This document shows positions 1 to 5,726 of a DNA stretch of 6,926 nt, piece by piece. A program made the position numbers and the translations under genes. Origin of the DNA: CAZCZY01 sp964503525 (GTDB taxonomy: Bacteria; Patescibacteriota; JAUYIX01); contig CAZCZY010000028.1 of NCBI GenBank assembly GCA_964503525.1, positions 1 to 6,926 of the forward strand. Reading direction: 5' to 3'. The notes beneath the pieces are model-generated. The model did not search any database, was not told the DNA's origin, and saw only the letters and a list, made by a program, of their open reading frames with translations. The number at the start of each line of letters is the position of its first letter. The stretch's first letter is position 1.

Positions 1-2
1 CG

Positions 3-413
3 GGCACGCTCACCTACGAGATTGTCTCGCATTTGTCGGCCGCCGGCCTCGGGCAAAGTTCGTGCGTGGGAATTGGTGGCGACCCGATAAATCTTTTCAA
101 TTTAGAAGAAGCACTACGCGCCTTTGAGACTGACGACGCCACGCGCGCCATTGTAATAATCGGCGAAATCGGCGGGCGCGGCGAGGAAAACGCAGCCGAT
201 AAACTCTTAGGAACGGTCATTAAGAAACCGGTCGTCGCTTTTTTGGCTGGTCGCACCGCACCGTCTGGAAAAACACTTGGGCATGCAGGCGCAATCGTCG
301 AGCGTGGGGCGGGGTCTATTGCATCTAAGGAGACGGCATTAACACGGGCAGGTGCGTCAATAGCTCAACTACCCTCTGAGGTGCCCGGATTAATAAAAAA
401 AGCGTTACAATAA
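3..413 (+). CDS. sucD: Succinyl-CoA synthetase (ADP/GDP-forming) alpha subunit, 3' part
   Basis: This is the last 136 residues of the alpha subunit of succinyl-CoA ligase, which interconverts succinyl-CoA + NDP + phosphate and succinate + CoA + NTP in the cytosol, working with the beta subunit SucC. The 5' part (the N-terminal CoA-binding Rossmann domain) lies before the window, and the frame is open to the left edge. The visible part carries the ligase-domain signatures: GTLTYE at the start, GQSSCVGIGGDPI (fragment residues 17-29), IGEIGG (53-58) and GHAGAI (93-98). The His of GHAGAI (codon 282-284) is the residue phosphorylated during catalysis and is intact. The loop after GGDPI reads NLFN rather than the more usual P/N-G-[ST]-[NQ]-F type; the length is kept. 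A related NDP-forming acyl-CoA ligase alpha chain is a possible alternative, because the part that would best tell them apart is missing. Confidence 0.93.
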   Translation, partial: GTLTYEIVSHLSAAGLGQSSCVGIGGDPINLFNLEEALRAFETDDATRAIVIIGEIGGRGEENAADKLLGTVIKKPVVAFLAGRTAPSGKTLGHAGAIVERGAGSIASKETALTRAGASIAQLPSEVPGLIKKALQ

Positions 414-446
414 GTCGCACTATGATAGACGCTACGTAATCCCAAC

Positions 447-848
447 ATGACATTTACTTACGACATCCCTAAGGCAATCATCGTGGTCGGCGCCTCACGC
501 GACCAAAATAAATTTGGCAATCGCGCTGTTCGGGCCTACAAAGATGCGGGTGCTGACGTGCTGCCAATAAACCCCAATGCAGAAAAAATTGAGGGGCTTG
601 CATCATATGCCGCAATAAAAGATGTGCCCGCAAAAAAAACTACCGTGGCGACCATTTATACACCGCCCGCAGTGACTACAAAAATCCTGCCGGACTTAGC
701 GAGCTACGGCATTAAAACGCTCTTTTTTAATCCCGGAGCCGAAACGGATGAGTTGGTTGAACAAGCGCGCTCTCTTGGAATGGAGCCACTCCTGACGTGC
801 AGTGTTCGTGCCATAGGAAAAGATCCGGCAGATTACGCACCAAAATGA
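447..848 (+). CDS. CoA-binding Rossmann-fold protein (YccU/CoA_binding_2 type)
   Basis: A 133-residue single-domain protein related to the small CoA-binding family found alone (YccU-like) and as the first domain of NDP-forming acyl-CoA synthetases. The N-terminal strand-turn-helix with VVGAS (residues 13-17) followed by KFGNRAVRAY matches the nucleotide/CoA-binding loop. PINPNAEKIEG (39-50 region), a Pro-rich strand ending in YTPPAV, FFNPGAE and a terminal GMEPLLTCS segment follow in family order, and the length is normal for the family. No catalytic domain is attached, so a binding or regulatory role is more likely than an enzymatic one; the true function of the family is poorly known. It lies 33 bp after sucD and its stop (TGA 846-848) overlaps the next ATG. 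No Shine-Dalgarno precedes the ATG. A TATGAT at 421-426 resembles a -10 box but has no -35 partner. Confidence 0.85.
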   Translation: MTFTYDIPKAIIVVGASRDQNKFGNRAVRAYKDAGADVLPINPNAEKIEGLASYAAIKDVPAKKTTVATIYTPPAVTTKILPDLASYGIKTLFFNPGAETDELVEQARSLGMEPLLTCSVRAIGKDPADYAPK

Positions 849-1921
849 GCACCACACAAAAATTTGGGTCAGTACGAGTCCAACCTGGGCAGCATAAGCG
901 CGGAAAGTTAGCAGTCGCGTTGTATCCGGATGGGCGCAAAGCCTACATTCCCGTTGACGTCTACCGTGGAAAAAAAGCTGGCAAAACAGTTGCGCTAGTA
1001 ACCGGCGCACACGGCGATGAAATCAATGGTCCAGAGGCGATCGCTCGCTCGCTTAGCGTGCTCGATCTCAAGAAAATCCGAGGCACGGTCGTTATTTTGC
1101 CGCTGATGAATCCCTGGGGCTTTGTGGAACGCAGTCGCATGATCCCGATTGATCAACGCGATCTAAATCGTTCGTTTCCCGGACATAAACACGGCTCGTT
1201 TGCGTACCAAGTGGCGCACGCGATTATGCACGAAATCATCGCGCATGTGGATGCAGTTATTGACGTACACGACGCCGGTACTCGCATGATCGGCATTCCG
1301 CACACACGCGTGCATAGCACTCCAGAGCGTGATCCATCTCGTGATCTAGGTTTGGCTTTTGGTTCGGACATTGTGCTGTTGCGCCGAGCCTTACCGGGCA
1401 TGTTGGCAAAAGAAGCGCGGCAACTGTTTGGTACCACCGTGGTAACGATTGAAGTTGGTGGTGCAATGCAGTTAAACGAGGATTTTATGCAACTAACCGT
1501 CGTGGGTATTACAAATATGTTACGGCGCCTTGGCGTATTAACTGGAAAATTAATTGTGCCCGCCCAACAACAATTGCTTGAGAAGCGCAAAGGCTCTCCG
1601 GCAGAATTGACCGGTGTCCAAACTACTTGGGCCAACCTTGGCGAAGTTGTTCGTCGTAGCGAACCGCTCTATCGAATCTATAATCCCAATACAGGGCAAA
1701 CCTTTACGCATGCCGCTAAGTATTGCGGAGTCGTTTTGTCTAAAAATATTTTGGCGCGTGTTGATCGCGGCCAAGAATCAATTTCTATCCTCAAGTTTCG
1801 ATCGTGTTCGGATACAGCTCTAGAAACTGGTCGGGTCATACGCAATCGCTCGGACAGTCGCTTGCAGGTGGTTCGTCCTGGAGTCCGCTTTATCCACCGC
1901 AAACATCGCGATATGATATAA
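845..1921 (+). CDS. Predicted zinc-dependent deacylase, succinylglutamate desuccinylase/aspartoacylase family
   Basis: A 358-residue enzyme of the M14-like AstE/AspA family, which removes acyl groups from amino acids or related amides using one zinc ion. I place the start at ATG 845 because it forms an ATGA overlap with the preceding stop, giving translational coupling; the longer reading frame from 797 would run inside the upstream gene. Visible motifs: GAHGDE gives zinc ligands His56 and Glu59; RDLNR (105-109) is the substrate-carboxylate/arginine patch; DVHD supplies the third zinc ligand His142; and TIEVGG offers the likely catalytic Glu203. The catalytic part ends near residue 235 (RRLGVLTG). 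The rest is a beta-rich C-terminal domain of the type that caps the active site in this family, with a basic tail. Substrate cannot be told from sequence; the broad COG3608-type deacylases are mostly uncharacterised. Following sucD and a CoA-binding protein hints at acyl metabolism, which is inference. Confidence 0.85.
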   Translation: MSTTQKFGSVRVQPGQHKRGKLAVALYPDGRKAYIPVDVYRGKKAGKTVALVTGAHGDEINGPEAIARSLSVLDLKKIRGTVVILPLMNPWGFVERSRMIPIDQRDLNRSFPGHKHGSFAYQVAHAIMHEIIAHVDAVIDVHDAGTRMIGIPHTRVHSTPERDPSRDLGLAFGSDIVLLRRALPGMLAKEARQLFGTTVVTIEVGGAMQLNEDFMQLTVVGITNMLRRLGVLTGKLIVPAQQQLLEKRKGSPAELTGVQTTWANLGEVVRRSEPLYRIYNPNTGQTFTHAAKYCGVVLSKNILARVDRGQESISILKFRSCSDTALETGRVIRNRSDSRLQVVRPGVRFIHRKHRDMI

Positions 1922-1922
1922 T
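1914..1922 (+). promoter_or_regulatory. Extended -10 promoter for the SIMPL gene
   Basis: TGATATAAT is a perfect extended -10 element (TGn followed by TATAAT at 1917-1922). No TTGACA-like box stands 17 bp upstream (1894-1899 is CCACCG), which extended -10 promoters tolerate. The element overlaps the TAA stop (1919-1921) of the deacylase gene. Transcription would start near 1929, only about three bases before the ATG at 1932, so the mRNA would be nearly leaderless. No Shine-Dalgarno is present in this gap. Confidence 0.6.
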
Positions 1923-1931
1923 CTAGTCAGT

Positions 1932-2729
1932 ATGGATACACCATCTTCTTCCAAATCAATGTACGAACATAAAGGCCCGCACGCGATGGCGTGGTTTGTG
2001 GTGGCATTTGTGACGCTCGTTTTTGGTGTGGTTATTGCCTATATCGTGTCGGCACAGGGCGATACGCGGGTGGTTACCACGGGCGGCGCACAAAGTGTTG
2101 AAGGACTGGAGAGCACGGGAGAGGGTTTGGTACGAGCCGCTCCTGATCAAGCGGAAATTACAATCGGCGTGGACTCGCGCGCGGCAACACCAGTAGAAGC
2201 CTCTGAGCAAAACGCACAAAAAGCCGAGAAAATTTTAGCAGCCGTAAAAAAGTCTGGAATCGCTGACAATGATGTACAAACCGTTAATGTCAGCCTTAAC
2301 CCCGAATACGACTACACGCAAGCTGCTCCACAAGTCACCGGATATATAGCGAGCAACACGGTCAGAATAATTGCGCGCGAGGTCGATCAGATTGGCCCTG
2401 TTGTTGATGCTTCGATTGCTGCGGGTGCGAGCAATGTGCAGGGGATTCAGTTTACGTTTAGCGACGATTTATTGGAACGCCTACAAGATGAAGCGCGTGA
2501 GCAAGCAGTATCCGAGGCACTTCGCAAAGCAACATCGCTGGCGCAGTTAAGCAATATTCGTTTGGGAAAGCCAATCTCAGTGATTGAATCTACATCTAAT
2601 CCTGTATTACCCGGACCATTTTATGCGGTGAGCGATATCAAAGCTGGCGGTGGCAGTCCAGAGACACCGGTCGAGGGCGGACAGCTAGAAGTTCGCACTA
2701 ATGTAACGATTACCTACGAGATCGAGTAG
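1932..2729 (+). CDS. Membrane-anchored SIMPL domain (DUF541) protein
   Basis: A 265-residue protein with a short polar N-terminus, one hydrophobic segment (about residues 19-39, WFVVAFVTLVFGVVIAYIV), and an extracytoplasmic SIMPL/DUF541 domain from about residue 60 to the end. Family hallmarks are visible: GEGLVRAAPDQAEITIGV at the domain start, an alpha-helix with N and repeated Ala, SGIADNDVQTVNVSLNPEYDY, GYIASNTVRI, then Gly-Ala-SNVQGIQFTFSD, the helix with EAREQAVSEALRKATSLAQ, and LGKPISVIE. The length and the lack of Cys suit an exported, disulphide-free protein. DUF541 proteins (BP26/OMP28, YggE) are periplasmic or surface proteins linked to stress and able to form ring oligomers; the biochemical role here is unknown. 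The hydrophobic segment is not followed by an obvious signal-peptidase site, so I favour an uncleaved anchor. It lies 10 bp after the deacylase, with its own likely promoter, and its 3' end overlaps the convergent gene by 20 bp. Confidence 0.88.
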   Translation: MDTPSSSKSMYEHKGPHAMAWFVVAFVTLVFGVVIAYIVSAQGDTRVVTTGGAQSVEGLESTGEGLVRAAPDQAEITIGVDSRAATPVEASEQNAQKAEKILAAVKKSGIADNDVQTVNVSLNPEYDYTQAAPQVTGYIASNTVRIIAREVDQIGPVVDASIAAGASNVQGIQFTFSDDLLERLQDEAREQAVSEALRKATSLAQLSNIRLGKPISVIESTSNPVLPGPFYAVSDIKAGGGSPETPVEGGQLEVRTNVTITYEIE

Positions 2730-3066
2730 AGCGCTCGTGTCGGAGATCACGCATTAAGTTCACGATCCCGACCATGCCAAGCACGGTTAGGGCGAACAAA
2801 AACAAGAATTGCGATTGCGTTTCAGTAGAACCAGCGTCGATCGTTGAGTCAGCCTGGGCGATTTCGGTCGTGCTTTCGGTTGTTTCTGTTGCGCTGGGCG
2901 CCCCATCAGTTTGCTCAAAATCAACGTCTACCGTTTCTACGCGAACACTCGCCGCAATACCTTCAACTTTGGCTTCTGCCACTTGATATGCCGTTACAAT
3001 CCCCGCAGCTGCAATAGACGCAAGCACTGCAGAGGTCGCTAGATGCTGTTTAGTGTCCTTTGGCAT
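2710..3066 (-). CDS. Small two-helix membrane protein with acidic Thr/Ser-rich linker, unknown function
   Basis: I do not recognise this 118-residue protein. It has a hydrophobic Ala-rich segment at residues 9-27 after a basic N-terminus (K3, K6), a 45-residue linker (about 42-86) rich in Thr, Ser, Glu, Asp and Ala without any Cys, and a second hydrophobic segment at 87-105 (FLFLFALTVLGMVGIVNLM) followed by a strongly basic tail ending in RSRR. Positive-inside logic puts both ends in the cytoplasm and the acidic linker outside. Alternatively the first segment is a cleaved signal peptide and the second a C-terminal anchor. The layout of hydrophobic stretch plus basic tail resembles sortase-type sorting signals, but there is no LPXTG or similar motif before it. 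That it is a real gene is supported by a near-consensus promoter upstream and protein-like composition. Its last 20 bp overlap the end of the convergent SIMPL gene. Confidence 0.75.
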   Translation of the reverse strand: MPKDTKQHLATSAVLASIAAAGIVTAYQVAEAKVEGIAASVRVETVDVDFEQTDGAPSATETTESTTEIAQADSTIDAGSTETQSQFLFLFALTVLGMVGIVNLMRDLRHERSTRSRR

Positions 3067-3106
3067 GGGAAGTTAGTTAGCAAGCGAGAATCTACCTGAA
3101 CAGAGC

Positions 3107-3135
3107 ATTGTAACACGTATGTGGATAGCTGTCAA
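3107..3135 (-). promoter_or_regulatory. Sigma70-type promoter for the small membrane protein gene
   Basis: On the minus strand TTGACA (3130-3135) and TACAAT (3107-3112) are separated by exactly 17 bp (3113-3129), and TGT directly before the -10 makes it an extended -10. That is a perfect -35 and five of six bases in the -10. Transcription would begin near 3100, giving a leader of about 34 nt before ATG 3066. The leader has no clear Shine-Dalgarno; it contains GCTAACTAACTTCCC directly before the ATG. Confidence 0.82.
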
Positions 3136-3154
3136 TGAATTTCGATCAAATACG

Positions 3155-3189
3155 CTAATAAAAAGGGGCCGCGAAAATTTCGCGGCCCC
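3155..3189 (-). terminator. Strong Rho-independent terminator after the def-fmt-rhodanese unit
   Basis: Bases 3165-3189 form a near-perfect palindrome: GGGGCCGCGAAA, one central base, then the exact complement, so up to 12 bp can pair and at least 10 bp with a small loop. On the minus strand it is followed by TTTTTATTAG. It lies 28 bases beyond the rhodanese stop codon (3218-3220) and before the promoter of the next minus-strand gene, so it insulates the two units. The plus-strand side lacks a T-tract, so it acts in one direction. Confidence 0.93.
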
Positions 3190-3217
3190 ATCCAGCCAGA
3201 TCCGTTCGTAATTTCCT

Positions 3218-4090
3218 TTACTCTGTCCCGAGGACGGGTATCAGCGTTGTCAGATCGGAGCCGTCTTCGTTTGGCAATGCCAGGTCAAGATTCGCGGTGT
3301 TCCAAGCGTCGATGCCTCCAGTAAGGTTGAAAACATTTTTATATCCGGCGTCAAGCAACGCTTGCACAGCAATGCGCGAACGGTTTCCTTTACGGTCATA
3401 TAAGACGAGCGTTTTGTCCCGTGGAATTAATTCTTGTTCCATGGCTGCAGCAATTGCATGCAAAGGAATATCAATCGCACCCGGAATAAATCCAGTCACA
3501 AACTCAAAAGGTGTTCGCGTATCGACAATAAATATGTCGGGCTCATCTTTCTTCTTAGTCAATTCGTCTACAGTCATCTCGGGTACTTCAAAAGAAGTTA
3601 GTACGTCGATCAAATCGTCCTGTATTAGTTTGGCCTGAGAGGCCAATGTTAAGTCCGCTTGTTCGTACGCAGCGATGCCACCTTCTAGACGTTTAAGATT
3701 TGTGTAGCCGGCCAATCGCAAATCACGCGTCGCTGTTTCCATCCCCGGGCAAGAATCATTTTCACAAACCAAGATAGTCGACCAGTCCCTAAAACTTTCC
3801 AGTTCGTCACCCTTAAAGGAAATTTCGTAATACGGCAGCGAGACCGCATCCGGAATATGTTTACTTAAATAATCATTTTTGGAACGGATATCGTAAATCA
3901 AGATGCGCTCACCTTTGACGAGCATATCTGCAAGTTCGGCAACAGTGATAGTTGCTAGCACCACCGGCTCATCAGGCTCTGCTCTATGCGCAGTTCGCCA
4001 CCACCCATATAAACTAAGCGCGATTATGCCGCCCACTACAATGAGCACCACAGAACCAAGACGTGAATTATTTTGAGGCGTTTGAGTCAT
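3218..4090 (-). CDS. Membrane-anchored tandem rhodanese-domain protein
   Basis: A 290-residue protein with one N-terminal transmembrane segment (about 12-31) followed by two rhodanese-homology domains facing outward by prediction. Domain 1 (about 47-145) has YDIRSKNDYLSKHIPDAVSLP and ends in LEGGIAAY; its sulphur-accepting Cys is probably Cys109 in LVCENDSCPGMETA, but the loop is about two residues longer than the usual CxxGxRS loop, has a second Cys (Cys114), and lacks the usual Arg. Domain 2 (about 171-270) has VDTRTPFEFVTGFIPGAIDIP and LTGGIDAW; its active loop reads YDRKGNRS, so Asp232 replaces the catalytic Cys and this domain should be inactive in sulphur transfer. A role in binding, in redox or persulphide handling at the membrane, or as a scaffold is possible; none can be shown here. 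It starts 7 bp after the fmt stop, so it is the last gene of the def-fmt unit. There is no Shine-Dalgarno. Confidence 0.88.
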   Translation of the reverse strand: MTQTPQNNSRLGSVVLIVVGGIIALSLYGWWRTAHRAEPDEPVVLATITVAELADMLVKGERILIYDIRSKNDYLSKHIPDAVSLPYYEISFKGDELESFRDWSTILVCENDSCPGMETATRDLRLAGYTNLKRLEGGIAAYEQADLTLASQAKLIQDDLIDVLTSFEVPEMTVDELTKKKDEPDIFIVDTRTPFEFVTGFIPGAIDIPLHAIAAAMEQELIPRDKTLVLYDRKGNRSRIAVQALLDAGYKNVFNLTGGIDAWNTANLDLALPNEDGSDLTTLIPVLGTE

Positions 4091-4097
4091 GGGAAAG

Positions 4098-5087
4098 TTA
4101 GCAAGGCCCTAATAGTGCGGTAGTAAATTCCTTGTGTCCATTAAGAAATTCTGGTACCTCTTGCGGCTTGGATCCCGCTAGTTGAAGCCGGAGTATTTTG
4201 AGCAGCCCGTCGCCGGTGGCAACGCTGATTTTGTTGTCGCGCACGATCACTGTGCCAGGTTTATGGGCTCCGGCTATTGCCTCGGTCTGAGGGTGTAGTT
4301 CAGCAGCCAGGATTTTTAACCGCATTGTTTTCCAACAGGTAAACGAACCAGGCCACGACGTATACGCCCTAATTTGTCGCTCGATTTCGGCGGCAGATTT
4401 ATTCCAATCTATTGCACCGTCGTCGCGCTTTAAGAGTTTTGTAAATGTCGCCTGCTGGTGGTCTTGTTCGAGCAATGTACTTTTCCCGGCAAGGAAAATT
4501 GGCATAATCTCCAGCAACAGTTTTGCGCTCAAGTCCGCAAGCAGGGGAGTGAGGCTTTCTGTAGTTGCATTTGGCGGAACGGCAAATTTTTCTTGCGCAA
4601 TTATTGGTCCATGATCAACCTTCTCATCAAGTTTTATAATGGTTACCCCCGTTTCTTGATCGCCCGCAAGAATAGTACCGGCAATGGGCGCAGCACCTCG
4701 GTGTCGCGGAAGCAGTGATGGATGAATATTGATAAACCCCAGGCGCGGGATCGCTAGCACAGCCGACGGCAAGATCCTGCCGTATGCAGCTAGCACCGCA
4801 AGATCAGGTTTAAGCTCCGTAAGCCATTTCAAAAAATCAGGATCTTTTAATTTTTTCGGTTCGCCCAATTGGATAGATGCGATACGCGCCACGTGGGAAA
4901 TCGGAGAGGGCGTCAAGATTTGCTTACGCCCAACGGGTTCGGGCGGTTGAGTAACTACGCCAACGGGTTTGAAGTTGATCTCAATCAGCGCGGTAAGTGC
5001 TGGCACAGCAAACGCAGGCGTACCAAAAAATACTATTCGCGGTTTTACAATGCTGCGTGGATTGGACGCAGATTGGGGTGTAACCAT
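4098..5087 (-). CDS. fmt: Methionyl-tRNA formyltransferase
   Basis: A 329-residue Fmt, which transfers a formyl group from 10-formyl-tetrahydrofolate to Met-tRNA(fMet) so that translation can initiate. The formyltransferase Rossmann domain starts with RIVFFGTPAFAVPAL (17-31). The catalytic triad is intact: Asn120 and His122 in INIHPSLLPRHRGAAPI and Asp158 in KVDHGPI. A C-terminal OB-like tRNA-binding domain follows from about residue 220, with the family end motif around GTVIV, ATGDGLLKILRLQ and a final EFLNGH. The protein is slightly longer than usual because of 16 extra polar residues before the first strand. I keep ATG 5087 because I see no closer start codon before the RIVFFGTP strand. 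It begins 20 bp after def and its stop lies 7 bp before the rhodanese gene, so the three are cotranscribed. A weak AGGA sits about 10 bases before the ATG. Confidence 0.96.
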   Translation of the reverse strand: MVTPQSASNPRSIVKPRIVFFGTPAFAVPALTALIEINFKPVGVVTQPPEPVGRKQILTPSPISHVARIASIQLGEPKKLKDPDFLKWLTELKPDLAVLAAYGRILPSAVLAIPRLGFINIHPSLLPRHRGAAPIAGTILAGDQETGVTIIKLDEKVDHGPIIAQEKFAVPPNATTESLTPLLADLSAKLLLEIMPIFLAGKSTLLEQDHQQATFTKLLKRDDGAIDWNKSAAEIERQIRAYTSWPGSFTCWKTMRLKILAAELHPQTEAIAGAHKPGTVIVRDNKISVATGDGLLKILRLQLAGSKPQEVPEFLNGHKEFTTALLGPC

Positions 5088-5107
5088 ACGCGCAATCCTA
5101 ACACCGA

Positions 5108-5599
5108 CTACAGTTTTTTGCCGATGTAGACGACCTCAGGAGCGTTTATTTTTTCCTTGAGCCGATCGGGCAAGAGAATGCCATTGAGATGATCGATTTC
5201 GTGTTGGATGACTCGCGCGTCAAAATCTTGTGCTCTAAATTTCAAAAACTTTCCATCACGATCATACGCCTGGACGTCAGCCCACTTATGTCGCGCAACT
5301 TTTCCATACAGCCCGGGGAATGATAAGCAGCCCTCGTCCCCAAGTCGTAGCTCTTTTGAAGCGCGGATGATTTTAGGATTTATGAGGCAGGTTGACTCCT
5401 GTCCTTGCATGACAATAATAATGCGTTTGCTGATCGCAATTTGCGGCGCTGCCAAACCGAGGCCATCAGCCGTTTCCATTGTCTCGAACATATCATCAAT
5501 CAACGCCTGCATTGCAGGTGTTGGAATAGTTTTTGGATCGACTTCCGCTGCCTTTTTCCGCAGCCGGCGATCGTTTCCTACGAGTACTTTACGAATCAT
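5108..5599 (-). CDS. def: Peptide deformylase
   Basis: A 163-residue peptide deformylase, the metal (Fe2+/Zn2+) hydrolase that removes the N-formyl group from new polypeptides at the ribosome. All three family motifs are intact: GLGLAAPQ (46-53), EGCLS (89-93) and QHEIDH (132-137); the metal is held by Cys91, His133 and His137, with Glu134 as catalytic base. I choose ATG 5599 because MIRKVLVG matches the usual Def N-terminus. The open frame runs on to a TTG at 5647, but that start would lie upstream of the promoter's -10 box and overlap the -35. It is the first gene of the def-fmt-rhodanese unit, with a clear promoter giving only about a 10-nt leader and no Shine-Dalgarno. Pairing with fmt is functional: one gene adds the formyl group, the other removes it. 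Confidence 0.96.
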   Translation of the reverse strand: MIRKVLVGNDRRLRKKAAEVDPKTIPTPAMQALIDDMFETMETADGLGLAAPQIAISKRIIIVMQGQESTCLINPKIIRASKELRLGDEGCLSFPGLYGKVARHKWADVQAYDRDGKFLKFRAQDFDARVIQHEIDHLNGILLPDRLKEKINAPEVVYIGKKL

Positions 5600-5615
5600 A
5601 AAAAAGTAAGCACGA

Positions 5616-5644
5616 ACTGTACAAGAAATATTTGGTTCTGTCAA
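5616..5644 (-). promoter_or_regulatory. Sigma70-type promoter for def-fmt-rhodanese
   Basis: On the minus strand a perfect TTGACA (5639-5644) is followed after 17 bp (5622-5638) by TACAGT (5616-5621), four of six bases of the -10 consensus. Transcription would start near 5609, leaving about 10 nt before ATG 5599. The promoter sits directly after the terminator that follows priA, so the def unit can be expressed on its own. Confidence 0.75.
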
Positions 5645-5653
5645 CAAAACTTC

Positions 5654-5682
5654 AAATAAAAAAGGGCCCTAAATTGGACCCT
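5654..5682 (-). terminator. Rho-independent terminator between priA and def
   Basis: Minus-strand hairpin AGGGTCC (5676-5682), loop AATTTA, GGGCCCT (5663-5669): seven pairs including one T-G wobble, followed by a T-rich run TTTTTTATTT. It lies about 75 bases beyond the priA stop and directly upstream of the def -35 box. It should end priA transcripts; read-through would extend into def. Confidence 0.82.
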
Positions 5683-5697
5683 GTCGACGTGATTGGC

Positions 5698-5726
5698 TCA
5701 ACTGAGCATTGTTCACACACCTCCTT
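5698..5726 (-). promoter_or_regulatory. Perfect Shine-Dalgarno with a four-codon mini-ORF ahead of the terminator
   Basis: On the minus strand AAGGAGGTG (5718-5726) matches the complement of the 16S rRNA 3' tail over nine bases. Eight bases later comes ATG (5707-5709), followed by CTC AGT TGA, encoding Met-Leu-Ser-stop. The mini-ORF ends 15 bases before the terminator stem. GGAGG in this site can also pair with CCTCC (minus strand, 5740-5744) upstream. Function is unproven: it may be an attenuator-like leader for def, a remnant of a lost gene start, or chance. Confidence 0.3.

Noticed and set aside
421..426. TATGAT as -10 box before the CoA-binding gene
   Set aside because: No -35 box at 398-403 and no TGn extension; not enough to call a promoter.
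797..844. Longer deacylase starting at 797
   Set aside because: It would lie inside the CoA-binding gene in another frame; ATG 845 gives a standard ATGA coupling and a clean N-terminus.
1038..1045. GCGATCGC, like the cyanobacterial HIP1 repeat
   Set aside because: Noticed only once, inside a gene; a single copy is expected by chance and nothing else suggests a cyanobacterium.
1153..1635. Antisense reading frames inside the deacylase and other genes
   Set aside because: They lie fully within genes with clear family motifs and show no domain, promoter or start signal of their own.
5600..5647. Longer deformylase starting at 5647
   Set aside because: The codon is TTG, the extra 16 residues are not typical of Def, and the start would lie upstream of the -10 box, in the -35 region, of the def promoter. 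ATG 5599 gives the usual N-terminus.
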